Below, one piece after another: positions 6,768-14,447 of a DNA stretch of 64,000 nucleotides (within the stretch, counting starts at the first letter, position 1; the number at the start of each line of letters is the position of its first letter). Origin of the DNA: Microbacterium suaedae (GTDB lineage Bacteria; Actinomycetota; Actinomycetes; Actinomycetales; Microbacteriaceae). The notes under the pieces are model-generated. The model made no database searches, was not told the DNA's origin, and saw nothing but the letters and a program-made list of their open reading frames with translations. Made by a program: the position numbers and the translations under genes. Location: positions 1,178,001 through 1,242,000 of the forward strand of contig NZ_PNFD01000001.1 in assembly GCF_003254645.1 (NCBI RefSeq), written 5' to 3'.

Positions 6768-9227
6768 TCAGCGGGGCTCGGCCCGCGAGGCGAACTGCTC
6801 CCAGAGCCACTCGAGCGTGGCCGGGAGGTCGACGCCGTCCCGATCGACCTCCCACTGGGCCTGCAGGCCGTCGGAGACCGCCAGGAGGACGCGCGCCATC
6901 ATCGCCGCATCGACGTCGGCCGGGAAGGTCCCCGCGGTCTGACGGGCCTCGACGTCGCGCCGGATCGTGCCCGTCACGAGCTCGCCGCGCCGTCGGAAGA
7001 ACTCATTGGCGGGGTGCTCCGGATCCGCGGCCGCCGCCTGCAGGCTCACGTACAGGTGCACGAGTCCCGGGACCTCGACGTTGTGCCGCGCGGTGCGAAG
7101 CGTCATCGGCTCCTCGCCCGGATCGATCGTCAGGTGGCGACGATTGACGACGTCGCGCTGCCGAAGCACCTCGACGAGCAGGTTCTCCTTCGTGCCGAAG
7201 TGGTGCAGCAGGCCGGCCTGCGTCATCCCGACCTCCGCGGCGATGTCGCGCAGCGACGTCGCGCTGTACCCTTTCCGCTCGATGACGTCGAGCGCGGTCT
7301 CGAGAATCGCGATCCGGCTCTCCTTGCCCTGCGAGTAGCTCCGGCGTCCCGCACGGCGCGCGACGGGAGCGCTCGGCTGCCCCGCCACGAACAGCGGACG
7401 CACGGTGTCGCCGGGCACGTCGACGCGCGACGGCACGATCGCGGCCGCCGTGCGCGGGATGTCGAACGGCAGCTCGCCGACGGGCTGCGTCCGACCGGTG
7501 AGCACCTCGAGAACCGCGGATTCCGAGGCCCCGAAGTCGGCGACGACGGCCGCGCAGAACGGCAGCAGCGGCTCGAGGATCGCCGGGCGGTCGAGTCGGA
7601 TGGCGAGGACGACGGGCGCGTGGACGCTCAGCGTGCGCACGCGATCCTCGAACTCGCGCGGGAACTCGAGCGATCCCGCGTGGAAGCTCGCCTCGAGCAT
7701 GTAGTCGTCGCGCGGCTCGTACGGCGCCTCGGTGCGGATGACGATCGCATCCGCGTCCTCGGGATCGGTGACGGCGCGCAGGCCCGCCGCGGTGAGCGCG
7801 TCTTCCGACAGCCCTTCGGAGTACACGGCCGTGCCGCGGCCGACGGGAAGCGTCGGAGCCGACGGACGGCCGTTCTCGAGCACGACCATCGACCGGGCCT
7901 GCGCGCGGAGCCCCTTCTCCACGAAGTCCTTCGTGCCGACGGCCTTCTCTGCCGCGCCCTCGTCGACATACGGGTTCTCGAAGAGCCCGAGCTGGAACTT
8001 CACCGTCAGCAGGCGCCGCACCGACTCGTCGATGCGCGCGATGTCGATGAGCCCGCTCTCGACGAGCGAGACGATGTATCCGGGCTGCTCCTCGCCCCCG
8101 AGCTGATCGCAGCCCGCGTCGAGGATCTTGCGCACGCGCTGGGTCTCGTCGAGGTGCTCGACGCCCCAGGCCCGGGCGGGGAGGGTCTTGTCGAGGATCC
8201 GCGACTCGGTCACGAGGCCCCAGTCGGTGCAGACGACGCCGTCGTAGCCGAGGCGCTCGCGGAGGAGCCCCTGGATCATCTGCCGGTTGAAGCCGAAGCC
8301 GACCTCCTCGATCGGCTCGCCGTCGAGGGTGAGGCCCATCGGGATCCCGTATGCCGGCATGATCGCCGGCACACCGCGCTCGATGACGCGCCGGAACGGC
8401 TCCAGGTGCTCCTCGAACCGCCCACCGAGATAGTCGTGCTCCTTGCCGTACGGGAAGTGCGTGTCCTCGCCGTCGCGCTGCGGCCCGCCTCCCGGGAAGT
8501 GCTTCGCCATGCACGCGATGCCGTCGGGGGTGAGCTCGCCGCCGCCCTCGAAGCCGTCGATGTACGCGAGCCCCAGGCGCGAGACGAGCTCCGCGTTCTG
8601 CCCGAAGGTGCTGTACTGGCGCGCCCAGCGCGGTTCGGTCGCGAGATCGAGCGTCGGGTGCAGTGCCGTGCGGATGCCGAGGGCGAGGTACTCGCGACGG
8701 GCGATATCGGCGAACTCCCGCACGGCCTCCTCGTCCGCGAGCGCCCCGAGGCCGAGCGGCTCGGGCCACGCCGACAGGTGCTCGGCCGAGAATGAGGCGC
8801 CCCAGTTCTCCGTGAAGGAGTGGCGCGGATCCGTCGAGATCGTCACGGGGATCCCGTGCGGCGACTGCTCCGCGACACGCTGCACGCTGTTGACCCAGCG
8901 CGCCATGACCGCCGGTTCCGGGATCCTGTGCACGTTGAGATGCGTGACGGCCCGCTCCTCGACGAGCTCACGCGCCGTCGGCCGGCGTTCGACGATCGGC
9001 GGGCCGTCGATGTCCCCGTCCGTCGTGACCGCGACGACCGACTGGACCATGAGCCCGGCCTTCTCCCGAAGGCTCAGCCTCGACAGCAGATCCTCGACCC
9101 GTGCCGGGATCGGCAGCCGCGGATCCTCGTACGGATCCATCACCCCGTTCCCATTGAGATCCCGGAAGGCCGTTCCGTCGGAATCGCGCAGCATCTCGAC
9201 ACTCGTCGCCTCGGTCGTCATCTTCAC
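6768..9227 (-). CDS. GH3 beta-glycosidase fused in frame to a TetR/AcrR regulator
   Basis: An 819-residue fusion. Residues 1 to about 610 form a two-domain glycoside hydrolase family 3 enzyme: FRDLNGNGVMDPYEDP at the N-terminus, KHFPGGGPQRDGEDTH in the (beta/alpha)8 domain, and the nucleophile Asp335 in VCTDWG. The GH3 part runs to GELPFDIPR and DVPGDTVRPLF, where relatives end in an FGHGL-like tail that is absent here. From about residue 637 the protein is a TetR regulator: helix-turn-helix SLRDIAAEVGMTQAGLLHHF, then an all-helical ligand domain to residue 819. No stop separates the parts; a GTG (V of FVAGQ) could start a free TetR. No signal peptide is seen. The gene overlaps the ABC ATPase gene upstream (ATGA). 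It may be a glycosidase that also senses its substrate or product and controls the operon; that is inference. Confidence 0.88.
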   Translation of the reverse strand: MKMTTEATSVEMLRDSDGTAFRDLNGNGVMDPYEDPRLPIPARVEDLLSRLSLREKAGLMVQSVVAVTTDGDIDGPPIVERRPTARELVEERAVTHLNVHRIPEPAVMARWVNSVQRVAEQSPHGIPVTISTDPRHSFTENWGASFSAEHLSAWPEPLGLGALADEEAVREFADIARREYLALGIRTALHPTLDLATEPRWARQYSTFGQNAELVSRLGLAYIDGFEGGGELTPDGIACMAKHFPGGGPQRDGEDTHFPYGKEHDYLGGRFEEHLEPFRRVIERGVPAIMPAYGIPMGLTLDGEPIEEVGFGFNRQMIQGLLRERLGYDGVVCTDWGLVTESRILDKTLPARAWGVEHLDETQRVRKILDAGCDQLGGEEQPGYIVSLVESGLIDIARIDESVRRLLTVKFQLGLFENPYVDEGAAEKAVGTKDFVEKGLRAQARSMVVLENGRPSAPTLPVGRGTAVYSEGLSEDALTAAGLRAVTDPEDADAIVIRTEAPYEPRDDYMLEASFHAGSLEFPREFEDRVRTLSVHAPVVLAIRLDRPAILEPLLPFCAAVVADFGASESAVLEVLTGRTQPVGELPFDIPRTAAAIVPSRVDVPGDTVRPLFVAGQPSAPVARRAGRRSYSQGKESRIAILETALDVIERKGYSATSLRDIAAEVGMTQAGLLHHFGTKENLLVEVLRQRDVVNRRHLTIDPGEEPMTLRTARHNVEVPGLVHLYVSLQAAAADPEHPANEFFRRRGELVTGTIRRDVEARQTAGTFPADVDAAMMARVLLAVSDGLQAQWEVDRDGVDLPATLEWLWEQFASRAEPR

Positions 9228-10060
9228 TTCTCTCCTTGGGCCGCCAGCTGGCGGCGCTGTTCACGACGCGCCCGCTGTTCCGCGACATCGGCCACGGGAG
9301 CCGACATGAACAGTCTCTGCGTATAGGGGTGCTCGGGGCGCGCCGTGACCTGGTCGACATCGCCCTGTTCCACGATGTCACCGTGGAACAGCACCGTCAC
9401 GCGGTGGCTGATGTGTCGCACGACTCCGAGGTCATGCGACACGAACAGATAGGCGGCACCCGTCGACTCCTGGAGCTCGACGAGCAGATCGAGCACGCGA
9501 GCCTGCGTTGTGAGATCGAGCGCCGAGACGGGCTCATCGCAGATGATGAGGCGCGGCTCGAGCGCGATCGAGCGGGCGATCGCGATGCGCTGCCGTTGTC
9601 CGCCCGAGAACTCCCGCGGCAGACGCGACGAAGCGTCGGACGGCAGGTGGACGCGGTCGAGCAGATCGCGGACCCGGCCGTGGGCGTCGTTCCGCGTCCA
9701 CCCCTGGATGAGCAGCGGCTCGGCGAGGATGTCGGCGATCGTCATCGACGGGTTCAGCGACGTATAGGGATCCTGGAACACCACCTGGATGTCCTTCGCG
9801 AGACTCCGGCGCTCCGCCGCGCCCGCGCGTGTGATGTCGCGGCCGTCGAACGTGATCCGACCCGCGCTCGGCGGGACGAGGCCGAGGATCGCGCGACCGA
9901 TCGTCGTCTTGCCCGATCCGGACTCGCCGACGAGACCGACGGTCTCGCCGGGGCGGATATCCAGCGAGACGCCCTTCAGCGCCTGGAAGCGCTTGCCTCC
10001 TCGTCCCTTGAACTCGACCTCGAGGTCGTCGACGCTCAGGAGCGGTGCCGTGGCGGTCAT
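9224..10060 (-). CDS. ABC transporter ATP-binding protein (OppF/DppF type)
   Basis: A 278-residue ATPase of a peptide/nickel-class importer (also used for oligosaccharides and glycosides). Walker A is GESGSGKTT (about residues 47-55), the signature is LPREFSGGQRQRIAIARS, and Walker B is LIICDEP. The C-terminal extension HPYTQRLFMSAPV is typical of the oligopeptide ATPase C-terminal region. It overlaps both neighbours by 4 bases and pairs with the ATPase half of the 584-residue fusion just upstream. It is closely similar to the ATPase at 28079-28912. Confidence 0.92.
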   Translation of the reverse strand: MTATAPLLSVDDLEVEFKGRGGKRFQALKGVSLDIRPGETVGLVGESGSGKTTIGRAILGLVPPSAGRITFDGRDITRAGAAERRSLAKDIQVVFQDPYTSLNPSMTIADILAEPLLIQGWTRNDAHGRVRDLLDRVHLPSDASSRLPREFSGGQRQRIAIARSIALEPRLIICDEPVSALDLTTQARVLDLLVELQESTGAAYLFVSHDLGVVRHISHRVTVLFHGDIVEQGDVDQVTARPEHPYTQRLFMSAPVADVAEQRARREQRRQLAAQGEK

Positions 10061-11811
10061 CGCGACTCTCCTTCCGTGACGGTGCGGTAGACGCGCACCG
10101 GGCCGCCGTCCTCGAGCATCGAGTCGAGGAGCGATCGCGTGTACGGCTCCTGCGGGCGCTCGAGGATGTCCTCCACGGGCCCCGTCTCAACGATCCGGCC
10201 GGACTGCATGACGGCGACGCGGTCGCAGATATCGGCGACGACGCCGAAGTTGTGCGTGACGAGGAGGACACCCATCCCCGTCTCCTCGCGCAGATCGCGC
10301 AGCAGGTCGAGGACCTCCGCCTGCACCGTCACGTCGAGCGCCGTCGTGGGCTCGTCCGCGATGAGCAGCTTCGGCCGCCCGGCGACGGCCCCCGCGATGA
10401 GCACGCGCTGGGCCATGCCGCCCGAGATCTCGTGCGGATACGCGCGATACGTCGATTCCGGATCCGGGATCCCGACGCGCGCGAGGAGCTCGAGGGCACG
10501 CGCCCGCGCGTCTTTTTTGGACATGCCGAGCGCCGTGCGCAGCGGCTCCGTGAGCTGGTGCCCGATGCGATACGCGGGGTCGAGATTGCTCAGGGGCTCC
10601 TGCGGCACGTAGGCGATGCCGTCGCCGCGCAACGCCCGGCGCTGGCGCGCCGTGAGCGAGGCGAGCTCCTGCCCCTCGAAGAGAAGCGAACCGCGCGAGA
10701 CCCATCCGCCCTCGGGGAGCAGGCCGAGAACCGAGAACGCTGTCTGGGATTTGCCGGATCCGGACTCTCCCACGAGCCCGAGCACCTCCCCCGGAGCGAC
10801 ATCGAGACTCACGTGGTGGACGACCGCCTTCTGGGCGTCACCGGTTCCATAGCTCACCTCGAGATCGCGGACGGACAGCAGATCCGACCGCGCGTCGCCC
10901 GGCGTCTTCGTGGCCGGCTCCGTGCGACCGGTCCGCGTGGCGGCTCCGGATCCCCGGTCTTCGAGCGCGTCGCGCATCGCGTTGCCCAGCAGGATGAGCG
11001 CCATCGTCGTCAGTCCGATGGCGAGGCTCGGCCAGAGCACGAGCGACGGGTTGACGAAGATCCGACGGAAGCCCTCGTTGAGCATGCTTCCCCACGACGG
11101 GACGGAGCTGTCGGACAGCCCGAGGAACTCGAGCCCCGCCTGGATCGCGATGGCGATGCTCGCCAGGCGCGCCGTCTGGATGATGACGGGGGCGCGCACG
11201 ACCGTGAGCACGTGACGGCCGATGATGCGGACGTCGCCGAGGCCGGACACCCGCGCGGCATCGACGTACAATTCGCCGCGCACCGCCTGGACCGCGGCAC
11301 GCACGATGCGGAACACCGCGGGCGAGAGAAGCACGCCGAAGACCGCCATGGCGATCCAGATCGAGGGACCGACCACGGCGCGCACGGCCAGGAGCACCAC
11401 GATGCCCGGGAGAGCCATGTTGAGGTTCGTGAACCAGTTCGCGACGCCGTCGAACCATCCCCCGTAGTAGCCCGCGATCAGGCCGGTCGGCAGTCCCACG
11501 ACGAGAGCGACGACAAGAGCGAGCGCGGCGCCCGCGAGATTGACCTGTGCGCCCCAGAGGAGTCGGCTCAGCACGTCGCGTCCCGACGAGTCGGTCCCGA
11601 GCAGGTGATCCGCGCTCGGCGGCAGGAGCGCGTCGCGCAGATTCGCGTGGTCGGGCGCCGGCAAGCCGAGGAAGGGCGCCGCGAGGGCCGCGAGAAGGAT
11701 GACCGCGAGCACGAGGACGGCGACGACGCCGAGCGGATTCCGGAGGAAACGGCCGAACACGCCCTCGCGTCGTGTACGTGCGGCGGTGACCAGGGTCGTT
11801 GTCTGACTCAT
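10057..11811 (-). CDS. Fused ABC transporter permease (DppC type) and ATP-binding protein (DppD type)
   Basis: A 584-residue natural fusion. Residues 1-280 are a DppC-like permease with five or six membrane helices, LLGTDSSGRDVLSRLLWG before the permease domain, and an EAA-type loop (ARVSGLGDVRIIGRHVL). Residues 300-584 are an ATPase: Walker A GESGSGKSQT, signature EISGGMAQRVLIAG, Walker B LLIADEPTTALD. Such permease-ATPase fusions are known in actinobacterial peptide-type importers. It provides the second permease and first ATPase of this transporter, with 4-base overlaps on both sides. Confidence 0.92.
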   Translation of the reverse strand: MSQTTTLVTAARTRREGVFGRFLRNPLGVVAVLVLAVILLAALAAPFLGLPAPDHANLRDALLPPSADHLLGTDSSGRDVLSRLLWGAQVNLAGAALALVVALVVGLPTGLIAGYYGGWFDGVANWFTNLNMALPGIVVLLAVRAVVGPSIWIAMAVFGVLLSPAVFRIVRAAVQAVRGELYVDAARVSGLGDVRIIGRHVLTVVRAPVIIQTARLASIAIAIQAGLEFLGLSDSSVPSWGSMLNEGFRRIFVNPSLVLWPSLAIGLTTMALILLGNAMRDALEDRGSGAATRTGRTEPATKTPGDARSDLLSVRDLEVSYGTGDAQKAVVHHVSLDVAPGEVLGLVGESGSGKSQTAFSVLGLLPEGGWVSRGSLLFEGQELASLTARQRRALRGDGIAYVPQEPLSNLDPAYRIGHQLTEPLRTALGMSKKDARARALELLARVGIPDPESTYRAYPHEISGGMAQRVLIAGAVAGRPKLLIADEPTTALDVTVQAEVLDLLRDLREETGMGVLLVTHNFGVVADICDRVAVMQSGRIVETGPVEDILERPQEPYTRSLLDSMLEDGGPVRVYRTVTEGESR

Positions 11812-12746
11812 GAGAGACGCACCTTGGGATTCAGCCAGGCGACAGCGAGGTCGACCAGCAGATTGACGATGACGACGATGACCACGTAGGCGGTCACGGT
11901 GCCGAGGACGACGTGGACATCCGTGCGAGCCGATGCTTCAACCGCGAGGCTGCCGAGCCCCGGCAGCGCGAAGATCTGCTCGATCACGACCGCGCCGCCC
12001 AGGATGCCGACGACCTGAACGGCGAGCGCCGTCAGCCCCGTCGTGGAGGCGTTGCGGAGCACGTGCGCGAGGACGACGCGTGTCTCCGAGAGACCGCGAC
12101 TGCGGAGCGTGCGGACGAAGTCCTGCCGGAGCATCGCGATCATCGAGCTGCGCACCTGCTGCGCGACGCCCGCGACGGCGACAACCGTCAGGGCGACGAC
12201 CGGCATCGTCAGGCTGCGCGCCCACGCCGCCGGGTCATCGGCGAACGACGTGTACCCGGTCGCCGGGAGAACGCCGAGCTGGATCGCCAGCAGCGTCACG
12301 AGGAAGAGCGCGATGATGAACGCCGGCAGTGCGTCGCCCAGGGTCGCCACGAACTGCAGCACCCGGTCGATCCATCCGCGCTTGACGGCGGCGGCGATGC
12401 CGATCGCGAAGCCGATGATGCCGCTGAGCACCGTCACGAGGACGACGAGGGCGACCGTGACCGGCATACGTACGGTGAGCGCCGTCCAGACGGACTGCGT
12501 TGTGAACAGGGACTCGCCGAGATCGCCCTGGAACGCGCCGAGAAGCCACTGGAAATACTGCACGACCAGGGGCCGGTCGAGCCCGAGCTCGGCGTTGAGC
12601 TCAGCCGCTTGCTCGGGCGTGGCATTCTCGCCGAGCACGTTGAAGGCGATGTCGCCGAACGCGGGCGAGAGCATGAGGAAGACGATGAGCGACGCGCCGA
12701 ACACGAGCGAGACGGCCGACGCGAGGCGCTTCACGAGAAAGGGCAT
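11808..12746 (-). CDS. ABC transporter permease (DppB/OppB type)
   Basis: A 312-residue inner-membrane permease of a peptide/nickel-class importer. It has an N-terminal helix (LVKRLASAVSLVFGASLIVF), an external domain with the usual ATPEQAAELNAELGLDRPLVVQYFQW pattern (split here over residues 40-65), five further helices, the EAA loop RSRGLSETRVVLAHVLRNA, and the C-terminus DLAVAWLNPKVRLS. The start is the ATG nearest the conserved N-terminus, 50 bases after the binding-protein gene. It partners the fused permease-ATPase. Confidence 0.92.
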   Translation of the reverse strand: MPFLVKRLASAVSLVFGASLIVFLMLSPAFGDIAFNVLGENATPEQAAELNAELGLDRPLVVQYFQWLLGAFQGDLGESLFTTQSVWTALTVRMPVTVALVVLVTVLSGIIGFAIGIAAAVKRGWIDRVLQFVATLGDALPAFIIALFLVTLLAIQLGVLPATGYTSFADDPAAWARSLTMPVVALTVVAVAGVAQQVRSSMIAMLRQDFVRTLRSRGLSETRVVLAHVLRNASTTGLTALAVQVVGILGGAVVIEQIFALPGLGSLAVEASARTDVHVVLGTVTAYVVIVVIVNLLVDLAVAWLNPKVRLS

Positions 12747-12796
12747 GGGGGCCTCCGGAGGGGGTGGCGGGACGGGATGCGCCCCGCCACCCGGGA

Positions 12797-14329
12797 TCAG
12801 TTTCCGCTCGGGGCGTAGTTGTAGATCGACGGCACGGCCTGCTGCACCTGCACCTCGACGTCGACGCTGTCGTTCCAGTAGATGAACGTGCCGGGGCGCA
12901 TCACGGGGGCGAACCACACGTTGTCGACGATCCAGGTGTTGATGTCGCGTGCGATCTGGGCCTGCTCTGCCTCCTCGGCACTCGGGTAGGCGTCGATGAG
13001 CTCCTGCAGCTCGGGATCCGTCGTGCCGAGCGAGTTCCACGGCGCATCCTCGGCGAGGAGGAAGTTGACTGTCCCCCAGTCGGAGCGCTGCGCGAGGGTC
13101 ATGAAGGCGACGGGGAACTCACCGCTGAGCATCGACGGGATCGCCTCGCCGGGACCCCATTGATGCCGCGTGACCGTGACACCGATGTCTTCCCAGCTCT
13201 GGATGATCGAGTCGAAGATGACCGGCTCGAACACCGTCGTGACGGGCAGCGTGATCTCGAGGTCGCTCGCGCCGGCCTCGGCCAGCAGCTCCTCGGCGCG
13301 CTCGGGATCGTACGCGTACGCGTCTTCCAGCCCCTCGTCATACGCCTCGGTCTCGGGGCCGAAGACCTGTGCGCTCTCCTCACCGAGGCCTTCCCAGCCG
13401 ACCTCGACGAGCGCCTCGCTGTCGATCGCGATCGCGAGAGCTTCGCGCACGCGCTCATCGGCGAACTCAGGCTGCAGCTCGCCCGTGCGGTCGAAGAAGA
13501 TCAGCCCGCCCCAGTTGACGGAGAAGCCCTCTTCGGTCAAGAGCCCGGCACCATCGGCCTGCAGGGCAGAGGCCGCACGGTTGAGCGACGCGACGTCGAT
13601 CTGGCCCGATGTCAGGGCGTTGAGGCGCGCGGTCTCGTCGACGAGGATCTTGTAGTCGACCTCATCGTAGGGAAGCTCTTCTCCCCAATAGTCGTCGGTG
13701 CGCGTGTAGGCAATCGTGGAGCCGACGACGGAGTTCGCCTCGTCGAGGACGTAGGGCCCTGTCCCGACGGGCACCGTGTCGATCGACCCATCGGAGATCG
13801 CCTGGGGACTGCCCATGTATCCGCCCGCGTTCGCGAGATTCGCCGGAAGATCGGGATCAGGCGTGGACAGGTGCAGCACAACCGTGTGCTCGCCCGCGGC
13901 CTCGGCGCTCTCAACCGCCGAGAGGTTGCCGAGCATCGGCCCGTTGGCCTCCTGGAAGTGCTCGATGTTCGCCTTGACGGCCTCGGCGTCGAACGGCGTG
14001 CCATCGCTGAAGACGACATCGTCGCGCAGCTCGAGCGTCAGCGACAGACCATCCTCGCTCGTCGTCCACTCGGTGGCGAGCATCGGGCTCAGCTCGCCAT
14101 TCGGCTCGCGCTTGATGAGCGTGTCGTAGACGGACTGGTAGATGGGCGCGAGGTGGCCCTCGTTGGCCTGCGCGGGGTCCCAGCTCGTGGGCTCCTGCAG
14201 GGATCCGACGACGAGTCGCTGCGTTTCGTCGCCGCCGGAGGCGTCAGTCGTTCCGGCGCTGCAAGAGGCCAGCGCGAGCACGGCGACCGTGGCCGCGCCG
14301 GCCAGGGTGAGGGATCGGGTGGGGGTCAT
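12797..14329 (-). CDS. ABC transporter substrate-binding lipoprotein (SBP family 5)
   Basis: A 510-residue extracytoplasmic binding protein of the peptide/nickel/oligosaccharide family. The signal peptide ends in a lipobox LALASC (Cys about residue 23), which anchors it to the membrane. The SBP_bac_5 body has EPTSWDPAQ, the LRDDVVFSDGTPFDAEAVKANI block and SVNWGGLIFF. The ATG at 14329 is chosen because CAGGAG lies 6-7 bases upstream and it gives a proper signal peptide. It is the first gene of the operon running to 3671. The ligand is unknown; a phenolic glycoside is suggested by the genes that follow. Confidence 0.92.
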   Translation of the reverse strand: MTPTRSLTLAGAATVAVLALASCSAGTTDASGGDETQRLVVGSLQEPTSWDPAQANEGHLAPIYQSVYDTLIKREPNGELSPMLATEWTTSEDGLSLTLELRDDVVFSDGTPFDAEAVKANIEHFQEANGPMLGNLSAVESAEAAGEHTVVLHLSTPDPDLPANLANAGGYMGSPQAISDGSIDTVPVGTGPYVLDEANSVVGSTIAYTRTDDYWGEELPYDEVDYKILVDETARLNALTSGQIDVASLNRAASALQADGAGLLTEEGFSVNWGGLIFFDRTGELQPEFADERVREALAIAIDSEALVEVGWEGLGEESAQVFGPETEAYDEGLEDAYAYDPERAEELLAEAGASDLEITLPVTTVFEPVIFDSIIQSWEDIGVTVTRHQWGPGEAIPSMLSGEFPVAFMTLAQRSDWGTVNFLLAEDAPWNSLGTTDPELQELIDAYPSAEEAEQAQIARDINTWIVDNVWFAPVMRPGTFIYWNDSVDVEVQVQQAVPSIYNYAPSGN

Positions 14330-14393
14330 GGCGTCTCCTGACGTCGTTGTATGGAGGCGGGTCCGACCCTGCATCGTGGTCGGGCGTGTGCAA

Positions 14394-14412
14394 CACTAAA
14401 TGCTATTCAGTG
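14394..14412. promoter_or_regulatory. Possible operator in the divergent SBP-sulfatase promoter
   Basis: An imperfect palindrome, CACTAAATGCTATTCAGTG (7 of 9 arm pairs match), in the only promoter region of the binding-protein operon and the divergent sulfatase. It shares TAAATGC and nearby AACA/GGTTTT with a site in front of the GH2 gene (18591-18614). The TetR half of the GH3 fusion in this operon is the obvious candidate to bind it. Assignment is tentative. Confidence 0.4.
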
Positions 14413-14447
14413 GTTTTGCAATGGCGCAGAAGAGGAGACGACAGATC

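Noticed and set aside
6750..8795. Long plus-strand frame opposite the GH3-TetR gene
   Set aside because: Same reason: composition artefact opposite a conserved coding strand, no start signal, no recognisable motif.
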